From: Marinilabiliaceae bacterium
Lineage (GTDB): Bacteria > Bacteroidota > Bacteroidia > Bacteroidales > Marinilabiliaceae
Assembly (NCBI GenBank): GCA_027010905.1
Contig: JALVBA010000011.1
Span: 1 to 43,309, forward strand
Direction of reading: 5' to 3'
Length of the DNA stretch: 43,309 nt
Below are positions 1-7,717 of this stretch, piece by piece. Position 1 is the first letter of the stretch; each line of letters begins with the position of its first letter. The translations under genes were made by a program, and so were the position numbers. The notes beneath the pieces are model-generated. The model made no database searches, was not told the origin of the DNA, and saw only the letters and a program-made list of their open reading frames with translations.

Positions 1-1
1 A

Positions 2-1393
2 TATATACTAAGAATTACCACTCTTGCCAACAGAAACAAAGAGCTGAATGAGCAACTTCAGGGTTTAGTGGGGCGATATGAATTGATTCAGCAACAGAAT
101 GAGAAGTATCTGAACCTTCTTTCCGAACATTCGTTTGAAGAGATTGAAGCCAGGCTTAGGAATCCTAAGCAAACTCTGAAGAAGTTTAAGATGGCTTCGG
201 TAATGTTTGCAAATATTCATGGGTTTGACGAACTTGGCAACCGCCCCGACGCACAAAGCCTAATAGATATACTGGACGAATTATACCGCAAATTTGATAT
301 AATTGCAAAGAAATACGATATTATTAAAATAAAAACTATTGGAGACTCATTTCTTTTTGCAGCAGGTATGCGGGAAGAGAATCGTACAAATCCGATAGAT
401 ATAGTAAGGGCTGCTTTGGAGATGCAGCAGGCTGTTAAAAATGAGATTCTTAGTGGCGACAGTGATCCTTTTTGGAAAGTTAGTATTGGGATTCACACAG
501 GCCCAATATTAGGGAAGCCAACAGGGAAAAAGAAATTACCATACTCCATCTCGGGTGAGAGTGCAAATATCGCATCACGTATTGGAAGAGCATCAAAAGT
601 CGGAGATATTAATATCTCTGCAATGACATTTGAGCTTGTTAAGGAGTTTTTCGAATTTGAAGCGTTAGGAGAGATACCGGTAAAGTACAACGGCTCGGTA
701 GGGATGTATAAGGCTAAGAGTATACTATCCAAGTTTAGCACAAGCGAAAATGCATTAGAGACAAACAAAGATTTTAATATTAAGTACGGATTAATTCAAT
801 TTTTGGATATCCAGGAGGAACTTCTTGATATACTTGAGAAAAAATTGCCGAAAAATCTCTACTATCACAATATTAAACATACTATTGATGTAATTACCGA
901 GGTAGAGCTTATTGGATGGGCTGAAGGTCTTTCTGAGAAAGATATTTTGTTACTTAAGTTGGCGGCACTATTCCATGATAGTGGCCATACCATCGACTAC
1001 AAAAATCATGAAGAGCATAGTGCAAAGATAGCAAGAGACATACTTACAAACTACAGATATCCAAAAGAGAATATTGATTCTGTTTGCAGACTTATTATGT
1101 CTACAAAGTTTCCTCCTACACCAAAAGACAAGCTTGAGCAGGTAATTTGTGACTCTGACCTTGACTATCTGGGTAGAAGTGATTTTATTCCTGTTTCAAA
1201 CCTTTTATATAAGGAGCTTAAGGAGAATGAAATGATTGGCTCAATAGAGGAGTGGAATAATTTGCAGCTTAACTTTATCAAAAATCATCAGTACCACACC
1301 AAAACTGCACGTAATTTACGTGAGGTAAACAAGCAAATTCAGATTGACAGACTTAAGGAGATGTTTAATTCTGAAGTGAACAAGGCATCCTGA
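2..1393 (+). CDS. Class III nucleotide cyclase fused to HD phosphohydrolase domain (5' truncated)
   Basis: The reading frame is open to the left edge of the window, so the true start lies outside; the GTG at 68 is only an in-frame codon. Numbering residue 1 at base 68, a coiled-coil-like stretch leads into a class III cyclase domain (about 40-215). The second metal Asp (D93 in IKTIGDS), K89 and the N167-x3-R171 pair expected for transition-state binding are present. The first metal Asp, normally in FxDIxGF, is Asn49 (FANIHGF). The C-terminal half is an HD domain with HNIKHTIDV (267-275) and FHDSGH (302-307), resembling the class I cyclic-nucleotide phosphodiesterase signature HNxxHxxDV. The family would make or bind a cyclic nucleotide, and the HD domain might hydrolyse it; both activities are inferred. 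The upstream region is unseen, so further sensor domains are possible. Confidence 0.85.
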   Translation, partial: YILRITTLANRNKELNEQLQGLVGRYELIQQQNEKYLNLLSEHSFEEIEARLRNPKQTLKKFKMASVMFANIHGFDELGNRPDAQSLIDILDELYRKFDIIAKKYDIIKIKTIGDSFLFAAGMREENRTNPIDIVRAALEMQQAVKNEILSGDSDPFWKVSIGIHTGPILGKPTGKKKLPYSISGESANIASRIGRASKVGDINISAMTFELVKEFFEFEALGEIPVKYNGSVGMYKAKSILSKFSTSENALETNKDFNIKYGLIQFLDIQEELLDILEKKLPKNLYYHNIKHTIDVITEVELIGWAEGLSEKDILLLKLAALFHDSGHTIDYKNHEEHSAKIARDILTNYRYPKENIDSVCRLIMSTKFPPTPKDKLEQVICDSDLDYLGRSDFIPVSNLLYKELKENEMIGSIEEWNNLQLNFIKNHQYHTKTARNLREVNKQIQIDRLKEMFNSEVNKAS

Positions 1394-1469
1394 TAAAAAG
1401 TTAAACTTCACTAAATTAGGAATCAAAAGTCATAACTAAAGAAAAAGAAGCTATCTTTGCAGGCTGAAT

Positions 1470-1515
1470 CCACCGGAAACATGAATATCATGAAAACTAA
1501 AATTACTACCGGTGG
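1470..1515 (+). promoter_or_regulatory. Structured 5' leader of the helicase gene
   Basis: CCACCGG at 1470-1476 pairs perfectly with CCGGTGG at 1509-1515. The 32-base loop contains a second small hairpin, CATGA-ATA-TCATG (1480-1492). The right arm ends 12 bases before the helicase ATG at 1528, close enough to affect ribosome access. No U-run follows, so it is not a plain terminator of the preceding gene. A regulatory role is inferred. Confidence 0.4.
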
Positions 1516-1527
1516 TAAATAATTATT

Positions 1528-3192
1528 ATGCAGAAATTTATAGAGACCGGCTTGAACCCAGATGTTCTAAAGGCCATTGAAGAATTAGGATTTGTAGAAC
1601 CTACTCCTATTCAAAGCAAAACAATCCCCGAACTATTACAAAATGGAAATGACCTGGTAGGACTGGCACAGACAGGAACAGGCAAAACAGGTGCTTTCGG
1701 ACTTCCGGTAATACAACTGGTTGACACATCAGATAGTGATGTGCAGGCTTTAGTTATGTGTCCTACACGTGAGTTGTGCCTTCAGATCACAAAAGATATT
1801 AAGGCGTATTCAAAATACACTAAAGGACTTAATGTTACTCCTGTGTATGGTGGCAGTGACATCAGAACGCAAATTAAGGCTCTGAATAGAGGCTCACAAA
1901 TTGTTGTTGGAACACCGGGTCGACTAAATGACCTTATCAACAGAAACATATTGCACCTTAACAACTTAAGATGGCTAATACTTGATGAGGCCGACGAGAT
2001 GTTGAACATGGGGTTTAAAGAGGATCTTGAAACAATCATTCAGCAAACTCCAGAGAAGAAACAGACTCTGTTATTCTCTGCAACAATGCCTGATTCAATT
2101 TCAAGAATCTCGAAAAAATATATGAAGAACCCTATTGAGATCAGGGTTGGAACAAAGAACTCAGGAGCCGACAATGTGAAGCATGAGTTTTACATGGTTC
2201 ATGCAAGCGACAGATATAAGGCTCTGAAACGCCTTGTGGATGTAAATCCTGCCATATACGGAATAGTTTTTTGCCGTACCAGACAGGACACTAAAGATAT
2301 TGCCGACAAACTTATGGGTGACGGATACAATGCCGATGCTATTCATGGCGACCTGACACAGGCTCAGCGCGACCTGGTAATGCATCGATTTAGAAGTAAG
2401 CATCTGCAGATACTTGTAGCTACCGATGTTGCTGCCCGTGGAATTGATATAAACGACTTAACACATGTAATTAACTACAACTTGCCTGATGATGCCGAGG
2501 TGTATGTTCACCGTAGCGGAAGAACCGGAAGAGCAGGGAAGAGTGGTACTTGTGTTTCCATTCTTCACATGCGTGAGATTAGGAGGATTAAGGAGATTGA
2601 GAAACTACTTAAGAAAAAAATAGACCGAAAACTGGTTCCTTCGGCTGAAGAGATTACACAAAAACAGCTTTTCCACTTTATTGACAAAACGGAGAAAGTT
2701 GAGATAAACGAAGATGTTATAAGTCAGTTTTTGCCATCAATCTACAGCAAACTGGCATGGCTTGACAGGGAGGATCTGATAAAAAGATTTGTTGCTCTCG
2801 AGTTTCAACGATTTGCTGAGTATTATAAAGATGCTCCTGATATTAATGTGTATAAGGATGAGCCTACACACTACAGAAAGAATCAGTTTTCCAGACTCTT
2901 TTTGAATGTTGGCAAAGAGGATAAGTTAACTTCAAAAGAGCTAATTGGGCTGATAAATTCAAATGTAAAAGTCAGAAATATTGAGATTGGAAAAATAGAG
3001 ATTTTAAAGAATTTCTCATTCTTTGAGGTGGATGGTGATTACGAAAGTGATGTTATCAAGGGTTTGAAAAGAGTACCTTTTGCCGGCAAACGCATCTCTG
3101 TTGAACCTGCTTCTCCAAAGCCAGGTAGGTCGAGAGGTGGAGGTGGAGGTGGAAGAGGCAGAGACAGAAATAGAGGTAGAAGGCATCGTTAA
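1528..3192 (+). CDS. deaD: DEAD-box ATP-dependent RNA helicase
   Basis: 554-residue cytoplasmic RNA helicase. Visible in order: Q motif around F22-Q29, motif I AQTGTGKT (Lys53), PTRELC, motif II DEAD at 153-156, SAT (LLFSATMP), ARGID and the HRSGRTGRAG motif near residue 330. After the two RecA lobes there is a spacer, then a DbpA-type RNA-binding domain (about 450-530), then a basic Gly/Arg-rich tail containing a run of six glycines. This layout fits the DeaD/CsdA-DbpA group, which unwinds structured RNA in ribosome assembly and at low temperature. The exact orthologue is uncertain. It follows the cyclase gene by 134 bases and ends in its own terminator. The leader contains an extended hairpin just before the ATG. 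Confidence 0.93.
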   Translation: MQKFIETGLNPDVLKAIEELGFVEPTPIQSKTIPELLQNGNDLVGLAQTGTGKTGAFGLPVIQLVDTSDSDVQALVMCPTRELCLQITKDIKAYSKYTKGLNVTPVYGGSDIRTQIKALNRGSQIVVGTPGRLNDLINRNILHLNNLRWLILDEADEMLNMGFKEDLETIIQQTPEKKQTLLFSATMPDSISRISKKYMKNPIEIRVGTKNSGADNVKHEFYMVHASDRYKALKRLVDVNPAIYGIVFCRTRQDTKDIADKLMGDGYNADAIHGDLTQAQRDLVMHRFRSKHLQILVATDVAARGIDINDLTHVINYNLPDDAEVYVHRSGRTGRAGKSGTCVSILHMREIRRIKEIEKLLKKKIDRKLVPSAEEITQKQLFHFIDKTEKVEINEDVISQFLPSIYSKLAWLDREDLIKRFVALEFQRFAEYYKDAPDINVYKDEPTHYRKNQFSRLFLNVGKEDKLTSKELIGLINSNVKVRNIEIGKIEILKNFSFFEVDGDYESDVIKGLKRVPFAGKRISVEPASPKPGRSRGGGGGGRGRDRNRGRRHR

Positions 3193-3245
3193 GATATTAT
3201 AGAGACCGTCGGCATAGTTCAAGTCTTACCGATGGTTTTAGTTAT

Positions 3246-3285
3246 AAAGTGAAGATTTTACTCCAGGTGAACCTTCACTTTTTTT
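3246..3285 (+). terminator. Intrinsic terminator after the helicase gene
   Basis: AAAGTGAAG (3246-3254) pairs with CTTCACTTT (3273-3281), a 9-bp stem with an 18-base loop, running into a T-tract at 3279-3285. It lies 54 bases after the helicase stop. An imperfect hairpin (ACCGTCGG with CCGATGGT) lies just upstream. Confidence 0.65.
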
Positions 3286-3320
3286 ATTCCTTTTTTCCTC
3301 TATTTCTCATACTCATTTAC

Positions 3321-3328
3321 TACCTTTA
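3321..3328 (+). promoter_or_regulatory. Candidate -7 box for the DPP5-like gene
   Basis: TACCTTTA matches seven of eight positions of the Bacteroidota consensus TAnnTTTG, 66 bases before the ATG at 3395 and downstream of the helicase terminator. No clear -33 element was seen. Confidence 0.35.
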
Positions 3329-3394
3329 CGTTAAAGAATTAAACTTTAATAATTTAATCGTTACATTTTGTTTCGATACCTCAAGGTATTAACT

Positions 3395-5476
3395 ATGAAA
3401 AAAGCACTATCTCTAATTTTAGCAGTTGCTCTGTTAACGGCCTGCAACTGTGACAAGCAGATAAAACAACCCACCTTTACCAATCGTGAGATAAAAGTTT
3501 CCAGTGACATTATGACCCCTGAAGTACTTTGGTCTTTTGGTCGCATGGGTAGTGTGTCTGTTTCACCTGATGGAAAAACTGTTCTGTTTACTGTTTCCTA
3601 CACAAAGATAGATGAGAACAGAACCTACTCCGACATCTACACAATGCCTGTTGAGGGAGGAGATTTTACACAATTAACACAAACCAAAGCCAATGAGTTT
3701 AAGGTTGCATGGCATCCCGATGGAAAGAGAATTACCTTTCTGGCAGTCTATGGTAATGATGTACAACTTTTCGAGATGAACAGCGATGGAGCAGACATCA
3801 ACAAGGTAACTGCCATCGATGGGGGTATCTTAGGTTATAAGTACGCTCCCGATCAGAAACATATTTTATACACAAAAAGGGTAAAACTCGACAAAACCAT
3901 TCACGACCTCTATCCTGACCTTCCCCTTGCTGATGCACGAATTGAGAATGATTTAATGTATCGCCACTGGAACCATTGGAGTGATTACAAATACAGTCAT
4001 ATCTTTTTCGCACCCTACAAAGATGGAAAAGCTGAAGAGGGAATTGACATTATGGAGGGTGAGAAATATGACACTCCCCTCTCTCCTTTTGGTGGTATGG
4101 AGCAGATATCATGGAGCGCAGACGGGAGTGCCATTGCGTATACCTGTAAGAAACTGTCTGGCAAGGCCTACTCCTTCTCTACAAACTCCGATATCTACCT
4201 ATTTAGTTTAGAGAACAAAAAAACTACAAACCTTACAGAAGGCATGCTCGGTTACGATATTGGACCTCTATTTTCACCAGATGGAAAACATATGGTTTGG
4301 GAGAGTATGGAAAGAGACGGTTACGAATCGGATCAAAATCGTCTTTTCATTCTTAATATCTCAACAGGTGAAAAGAGGGATTGTACCGCTGATTTTGACC
4401 GTGGCGTACACAACCTCACATGGGATGCTTCGGGAAACAACGTATGGTTTACCAGCAATGATTTGGGAACATCCGAAATATTCAAATATTCATTAACAAA
4501 CAACTCAATAGAGAAGATTACTGATGGAATCCACGATTACGGTTCATTTACTGTAGTTGGAGATAAACTGATTGCTACTCGCACCTCGATGAGTCAGCCA
4601 CGCGAGGTTTATGCTGTGGATATAGCCTCTGGAGAAGGAACAAACATCTCAAATGTAAACAAGCCTCTGCTTAGCCAGATTACAATGGGCAATGTTGAGA
4701 AACGCTGGATAAAAACAACCGATCGAAAAGATATGTTGGTTTGGGTAATATACCCACCACACTTCGACCCAAATAAAAAGTATCCTACACTACTCTACTG
4801 TCAGGGAGGGCCGCAAAGCACCGTAAGCCAGTTTTGGAGTCTACGCTGGAACTTTCAGATGATGGCTGCTAACGACTATATTATCGTAGCCCCAAACAGA
4901 CGGGGACTGCCCGGATTTGGACAGAAGTGGAACGAACAGATTAGTGGCGATTATGGCGGACAGAATATGAAAGATTACCTCTCGGCAATTGATGCTATGG
5001 CAAAAGAGCCCTTTGTAGATAACGACAAGCTGGGTGCTGTGGGAGCAAGCTATGGAGGATTCTCAGTCTACTGGCTGGCAGGACATCACAAAAAACGATT
5101 TAAAACATTCATCTCGCACTGTGGAATATTCAACTTTGAGCAGATGTATTCCACAACCGAAGAGATGTGGTTTGTGGACTGGGACTTGAAGGGTAACTAC
5201 TGGGACAAATCAAATAAAACAGCAATGCGTAGCTATGATAATTCGCCCCACAAATTTGTGAAAAACTGGGACACTCCAATTTTGGTAATTACCGGAGCAA
5301 ACGATTTCCGCATTCCATACACCCAAAGTATGGGTGCATTTAACACTGCCGTAATGCGTGATATTCCTGCCCGTTTCCTATACTTTCCCGAGGAGAGCCA
5401 TTTTGTTTTGCAAGCTCAAAACGGAATCTTGTGGCAGCGTGAATTCTTCAGGTGGCTCGATCAGTGGTTGAAATAA
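3395..5476 (+). CDS. dpp5: S9 family prolyl oligopeptidase lipoprotein, DPP5-like
   Basis: 693 residues from the ATG at 3395. An upstream in-frame TTG at 3368 is rejected because the ATG opens directly onto a lipoprotein signal: basic MKK, a hydrophobic core and the lipobox LLTAC. The mature protein would be lipid-anchored and probably periplasmic or outer-membrane facing. An N-terminal beta-propeller with repeated SPDGK-type blades (about 40-420) is followed by an alpha/beta-hydrolase peptidase domain. The catalytic triad is Ser552 in GASYGGF, Asp637 in GANDFRIP and His669 in EESHF. Length and motifs resemble dipeptidyl peptidase 5 of Porphyromonas-type bacteria, which removes dipeptides from peptide N-termini for amino-acid-based nutrition. 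Substrate specificity is inferred from family likeness only. The gene has its own upstream promoter-like box. Confidence 0.88.
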   Translation: MKKALSLILAVALLTACNCDKQIKQPTFTNREIKVSSDIMTPEVLWSFGRMGSVSVSPDGKTVLFTVSYTKIDENRTYSDIYTMPVEGGDFTQLTQTKANEFKVAWHPDGKRITFLAVYGNDVQLFEMNSDGADINKVTAIDGGILGYKYAPDQKHILYTKRVKLDKTIHDLYPDLPLADARIENDLMYRHWNHWSDYKYSHIFFAPYKDGKAEEGIDIMEGEKYDTPLSPFGGMEQISWSADGSAIAYTCKKLSGKAYSFSTNSDIYLFSLENKKTTNLTEGMLGYDIGPLFSPDGKHMVWESMERDGYESDQNRLFILNISTGEKRDCTADFDRGVHNLTWDASGNNVWFTSNDLGTSEIFKYSLTNNSIEKITDGIHDYGSFTVVGDKLIATRTSMSQPREVYAVDIASGEGTNISNVNKPLLSQITMGNVEKRWIKTTDRKDMLVWVIYPPHFDPNKKYPTLLYCQGGPQSTVSQFWSLRWNFQMMAANDYIIVAPNRRGLPGFGQKWNEQISGDYGGQNMKDYLSAIDAMAKEPFVDNDKLGAVGASYGGFSVYWLAGHHKKRFKTFISHCGIFNFEQMYSTTEEMWFVDWDLKGNYWDKSNKTAMRSYDNSPHKFVKNWDTPILVITGANDFRIPYTQSMGAFNTAVMRDIPARFLYFPEESHFVLQAQNGILWQREFFRWLDQWLK

Positions 5477-5613
5477 ATATACTAAAGGGCTAAATCCCTA
5501 CCCTCTGCTTCAATTATCCTCCGGCCTGAATGCTGTGGGAACTAATTTCAAAACAATACAACAGACATTAATGTTATAATCATTCGTAGACTAAACTTAT
5601 ATTTATTTCAAAG

Positions 5614-6993
5614 ATGGATTTCAACAATATCAAACCGCTGATAAGCACCAAAGAGGGGAAGAAAATTTATATTGAGACGTACGGCTGCCAGATGAATGTT
5701 GCCGACAGTGAGGTTGTGGCATCTGTGATGGAGATGGATGGGTTTGGTGTTACCTATACGCCCGAGGATGCTGATGCCATTTTTATAAACACATGCTCTA
5801 TTCGAGATAATGCCGAACGACGGGTCTTAGGTCGTATCGGAGAACTAAAATCACTCAAAAAAAAGAATAAGAATCTAATAATCGGTATTATCGGCTGTAT
5901 GGCCGAAAGGGTGAAAGATAAACTTTTTGATAGTGGAGCCGATATCGTTGTAGGACCTGATGCCTATTTGGATCTTCCTAATTTGGTAGGCATGGCTGAG
6001 TCGGGCGAAAAAGCAATTAATATTGAACTATCAACTACTGAGACCTATGCCGATGTTATCCCGACCCGACTGAGCAAAAACCACATTTCGGGTTTTGTTT
6101 CAATTACGAGAGGGTGTAACAACTTCTGCTCTTATTGTATTGTTCCCTACACACGCGGCCGCGAGAGAAGCCGGGAGCCTGAAAGTATTTTACGTGAGGT
6201 TGAAGATCTTCAGATAAAAGGATTTAAAGAGGTTACTCTGCTTGGTCAGAATGTAAACTCATTCAAGTGGGAGAGTGGAGAAGAGAGTGTTACTTTCCCT
6301 AAACTTCTGGAGATGGTAGCTGTGAAATTCCCCGATATGAGAATCCGTTTCACCACCTCTCACCCAAAAGATATGAGTAACGAAACGCTGCGTATAATTG
6401 CCAATCATAAAAACCTCTGCCGTCATATCCACCTGCCTCTGCAATCAGGAAGTAACAACGTACTTAAAAACATGAAACGTGGATATACGCGGGAGTGGTA
6501 TATGAACAGGATTGAGGCTATCAAAAAGATTGTTCCTGACTGCGGAATCTCCACGGATATCTTCACCGGTTTCCACTCCGAAACAAAAGAGGATCACAAG
6601 GAGACTCTGGAGTTGATGAGATGGGCAGGATTTGATTCCGCATTTATGTTTAAGTACTCTGAGAGACCCGGTACTTATGCAGCCAAGAACCTTGAAGACA
6701 ATATTCCTGAAGAGATTAAGTCGGCACGACTACAGGATGTGATACAATTACAGAACAAACTATCGCTGGAGAGTAACAAAAAAGATATTGGTAAAGTTTT
6801 TGAGGTGCTGGCTGAAGGGGTTTCGAAGAAATCGAAAGAGGAGCTTTACGGTAGAACAACTCAAAACAAAGTTGTTGTCTTCCCCCGCAAAGAGTTCAAA
6901 AAAGGGGATCTGGTAAATGTGAGAATCATAAGTGTCAGTCAGGCAACTTTAAAGGGTGAACATGTTGATTTAGACAGAAACACTTATAGATAA
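5614..6993 (+). CDS. miaB: tRNA-2-methylthio-N6-dimethylallyladenosine synthase MiaB
   Basis: 459-residue radical SAM methylthiotransferase that converts i6A37 to ms2i6A37 in tRNAs reading UNN codons. The N-terminal domain carries the auxiliary-cluster cysteines C25 (ETYGCQMN), C61 (NTCSIRDNA) and C95 (IGCMAERV). The radical SAM cysteines are C168-x3-C172-x2-C175 in TRGCNNFCSYC. A TRAM domain closes the protein (about 390-455). Length and all motifs match MiaB rather than RimO or MtaB: the NTCSIRDNAERR signature is typical. The ATG at 5614 is well placed. The preceding 137-base gap shows no clear regulatory element. It is one of several tRNA-modification genes in the window, with tadA and mnmA. 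Confidence 0.96.
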   Translation: MDFNNIKPLISTKEGKKIYIETYGCQMNVADSEVVASVMEMDGFGVTYTPEDADAIFINTCSIRDNAERRVLGRIGELKSLKKKNKNLIIGIIGCMAERVKDKLFDSGADIVVGPDAYLDLPNLVGMAESGEKAINIELSTTETYADVIPTRLSKNHISGFVSITRGCNNFCSYCIVPYTRGRERSREPESILREVEDLQIKGFKEVTLLGQNVNSFKWESGEESVTFPKLLEMVAVKFPDMRIRFTTSHPKDMSNETLRIIANHKNLCRHIHLPLQSGSNNVLKNMKRGYTREWYMNRIEAIKKIVPDCGISTDIFTGFHSETKEDHKETLELMRWAGFDSAFMFKYSERPGTYAAKNLEDNIPEEIKSARLQDVIQLQNKLSLESNKKDIGKVFEVLAEGVSKKSKEELYGRTTQNKVVVFPRKEFKKGDLVNVRIISVSQATLKGEHVDLDRNTYR

Positions 6994-7024
6994 AATCCAA
7001 CTTTAACAACACTCAAACCCAAGA

Positions 7025-7065
7025 ATACCCTGTCAGGGCAAAAGCCACCGATAGGGTAATATTTT
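7025..7065 (+). terminator. Probable terminator of miaB
   Basis: TACCCTGTC (from 7026) pairs with GATAGGGTA, a 9-bp stem with one G-T pair. An inner GGC-AAAA-GCC hairpin is stacked in its loop, and ATATTTT follows. It lies 33 bases after the miaB stop. The U-tract is weak, so confidence is moderate. Confidence 0.45.
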
Positions 7066-7093
7066 AAAAACCGGGAGGATTATCTCCTCCCGA
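7061..7093 (-). terminator. Intrinsic terminator of the STAS gene
   Basis: CGGGAGGA (7072-7079) pairs perfectly with TCCTCCCG (7085-7092) around a 5-base loop. Read on the - strand the stem is followed by GG and a five-T run (7070-7066). It lies 12 bases beyond the STAS stop codon. Confidence 0.7.
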
Positions 7094-7103
7094 AATGACC
7101 TAA

Positions 7104-7448
7104 TTAAACCATTAACAGGTCTTCAGAAAAGGGCTTTGGACGATCGACAAAGTAGAAACGGGAATCGAGGTTACTTCTCTTCATTGCTTTCAACACTTCA
7201 GCACTCACATTGTAAATGCTTACCTGACTCTGATTCATTCTCGACAGACGATGGCTGGCTAACAGTGCATTCAGTCCATCCTCATCAACTCTCTCCACCT
7301 GATTCAAATCAACAAACAGATTGGTGAAGGGCTTTGTCAATAAACTTAAAACTTCATCTTTAAAACTTTTCGAGTTCGAATTATCAAGTTTTATTTTTTT
7401 ATCAAACGATAATAAAACGGTATTACTTATTTGCTTTATATTCAGCAT
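7104..7448 (-). CDS. Small STAS-domain protein (anti-sigma factor antagonist-like)
   Basis: 114 residues from the ATG at 7448, where the STAS fold begins directly (MLNIKQIS). An upstream in-frame ATG at 7472 would only add eight residues and is less likely. The single STAS domain has the typical strand-helix order, with VDLNQVERVDEDGLNALLA occupying the position of the SpoIIAA loop that carries the phosphorylated serine. In SpoIIAA/RsbV proteins this loop reads DSSGL; here it reads DEDGL, with acidic residues at both serine positions. No anti-sigma kinase or phosphatase gene is adjacent. It sits alone, between miaB (convergent) and a divergent acyltransferase, and ends at a strong hairpin. 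Partner and role are unknown. Confidence 0.75.
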   Translation of the reverse strand: MLNIKQISNTVLLSFDKKIKLDNSNSKSFKDEVLSLLTKPFTNLFVDLNQVERVDEDGLNALLASHRLSRMNQSQVSIYNVSAEVLKAMKRSNLDSRFYFVDRPKPFSEDLLMV

Positions 7449-7717
7449 GATTTTTAGTTTTTGATTGTGCATGCCTAATTACAATAGGTGTGCCAAAAAA
7501 CTATCCTACTGTATTTCAAGTATTTACAAATTCCATCCACTGTCCAGTTTCCATATTTTGGAATTATCTCTATTTTTTACACAACAATCAATATCTTTCA
7601 AGCACCTATTAGTCCCTGATGAAAAACAAAAAATTGATATTCAACAACAGAAAAATGTCATTAATTTCAATAAATCGATTGTTTAAATTAAATTTGTTAG
7701 ATACATAAAAAAGACCA
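7449..7717. other. Divergent intergenic region
   Basis: These 269 AT-rich bases separate the STAS gene (-) from the acyltransferase gene (+), and promoters for both should lie here. I see one -7-like box near the right end. No convincing gene is present; an open frame across the region has no coding character. Confidence 0.5.
7689..7696 (+). promoter_or_regulatory. Candidate -7 box for the acyltransferase gene
   Basis: TAAATTTG is an exact match to TAnnTTTG, 21 bases before the ATG at 7718. No TTG lies at the usual 16-19 base spacing upstream, so support is limited in this AT-rich DNA. Confidence 0.3.

Noticed and set aside
3368..3394. Upstream TTG start for the DPP5-like gene
   Set aside because: Nine extra residues would precede the basic start of the lipoprotein signal; the ATG at 3395 gives a standard signal.
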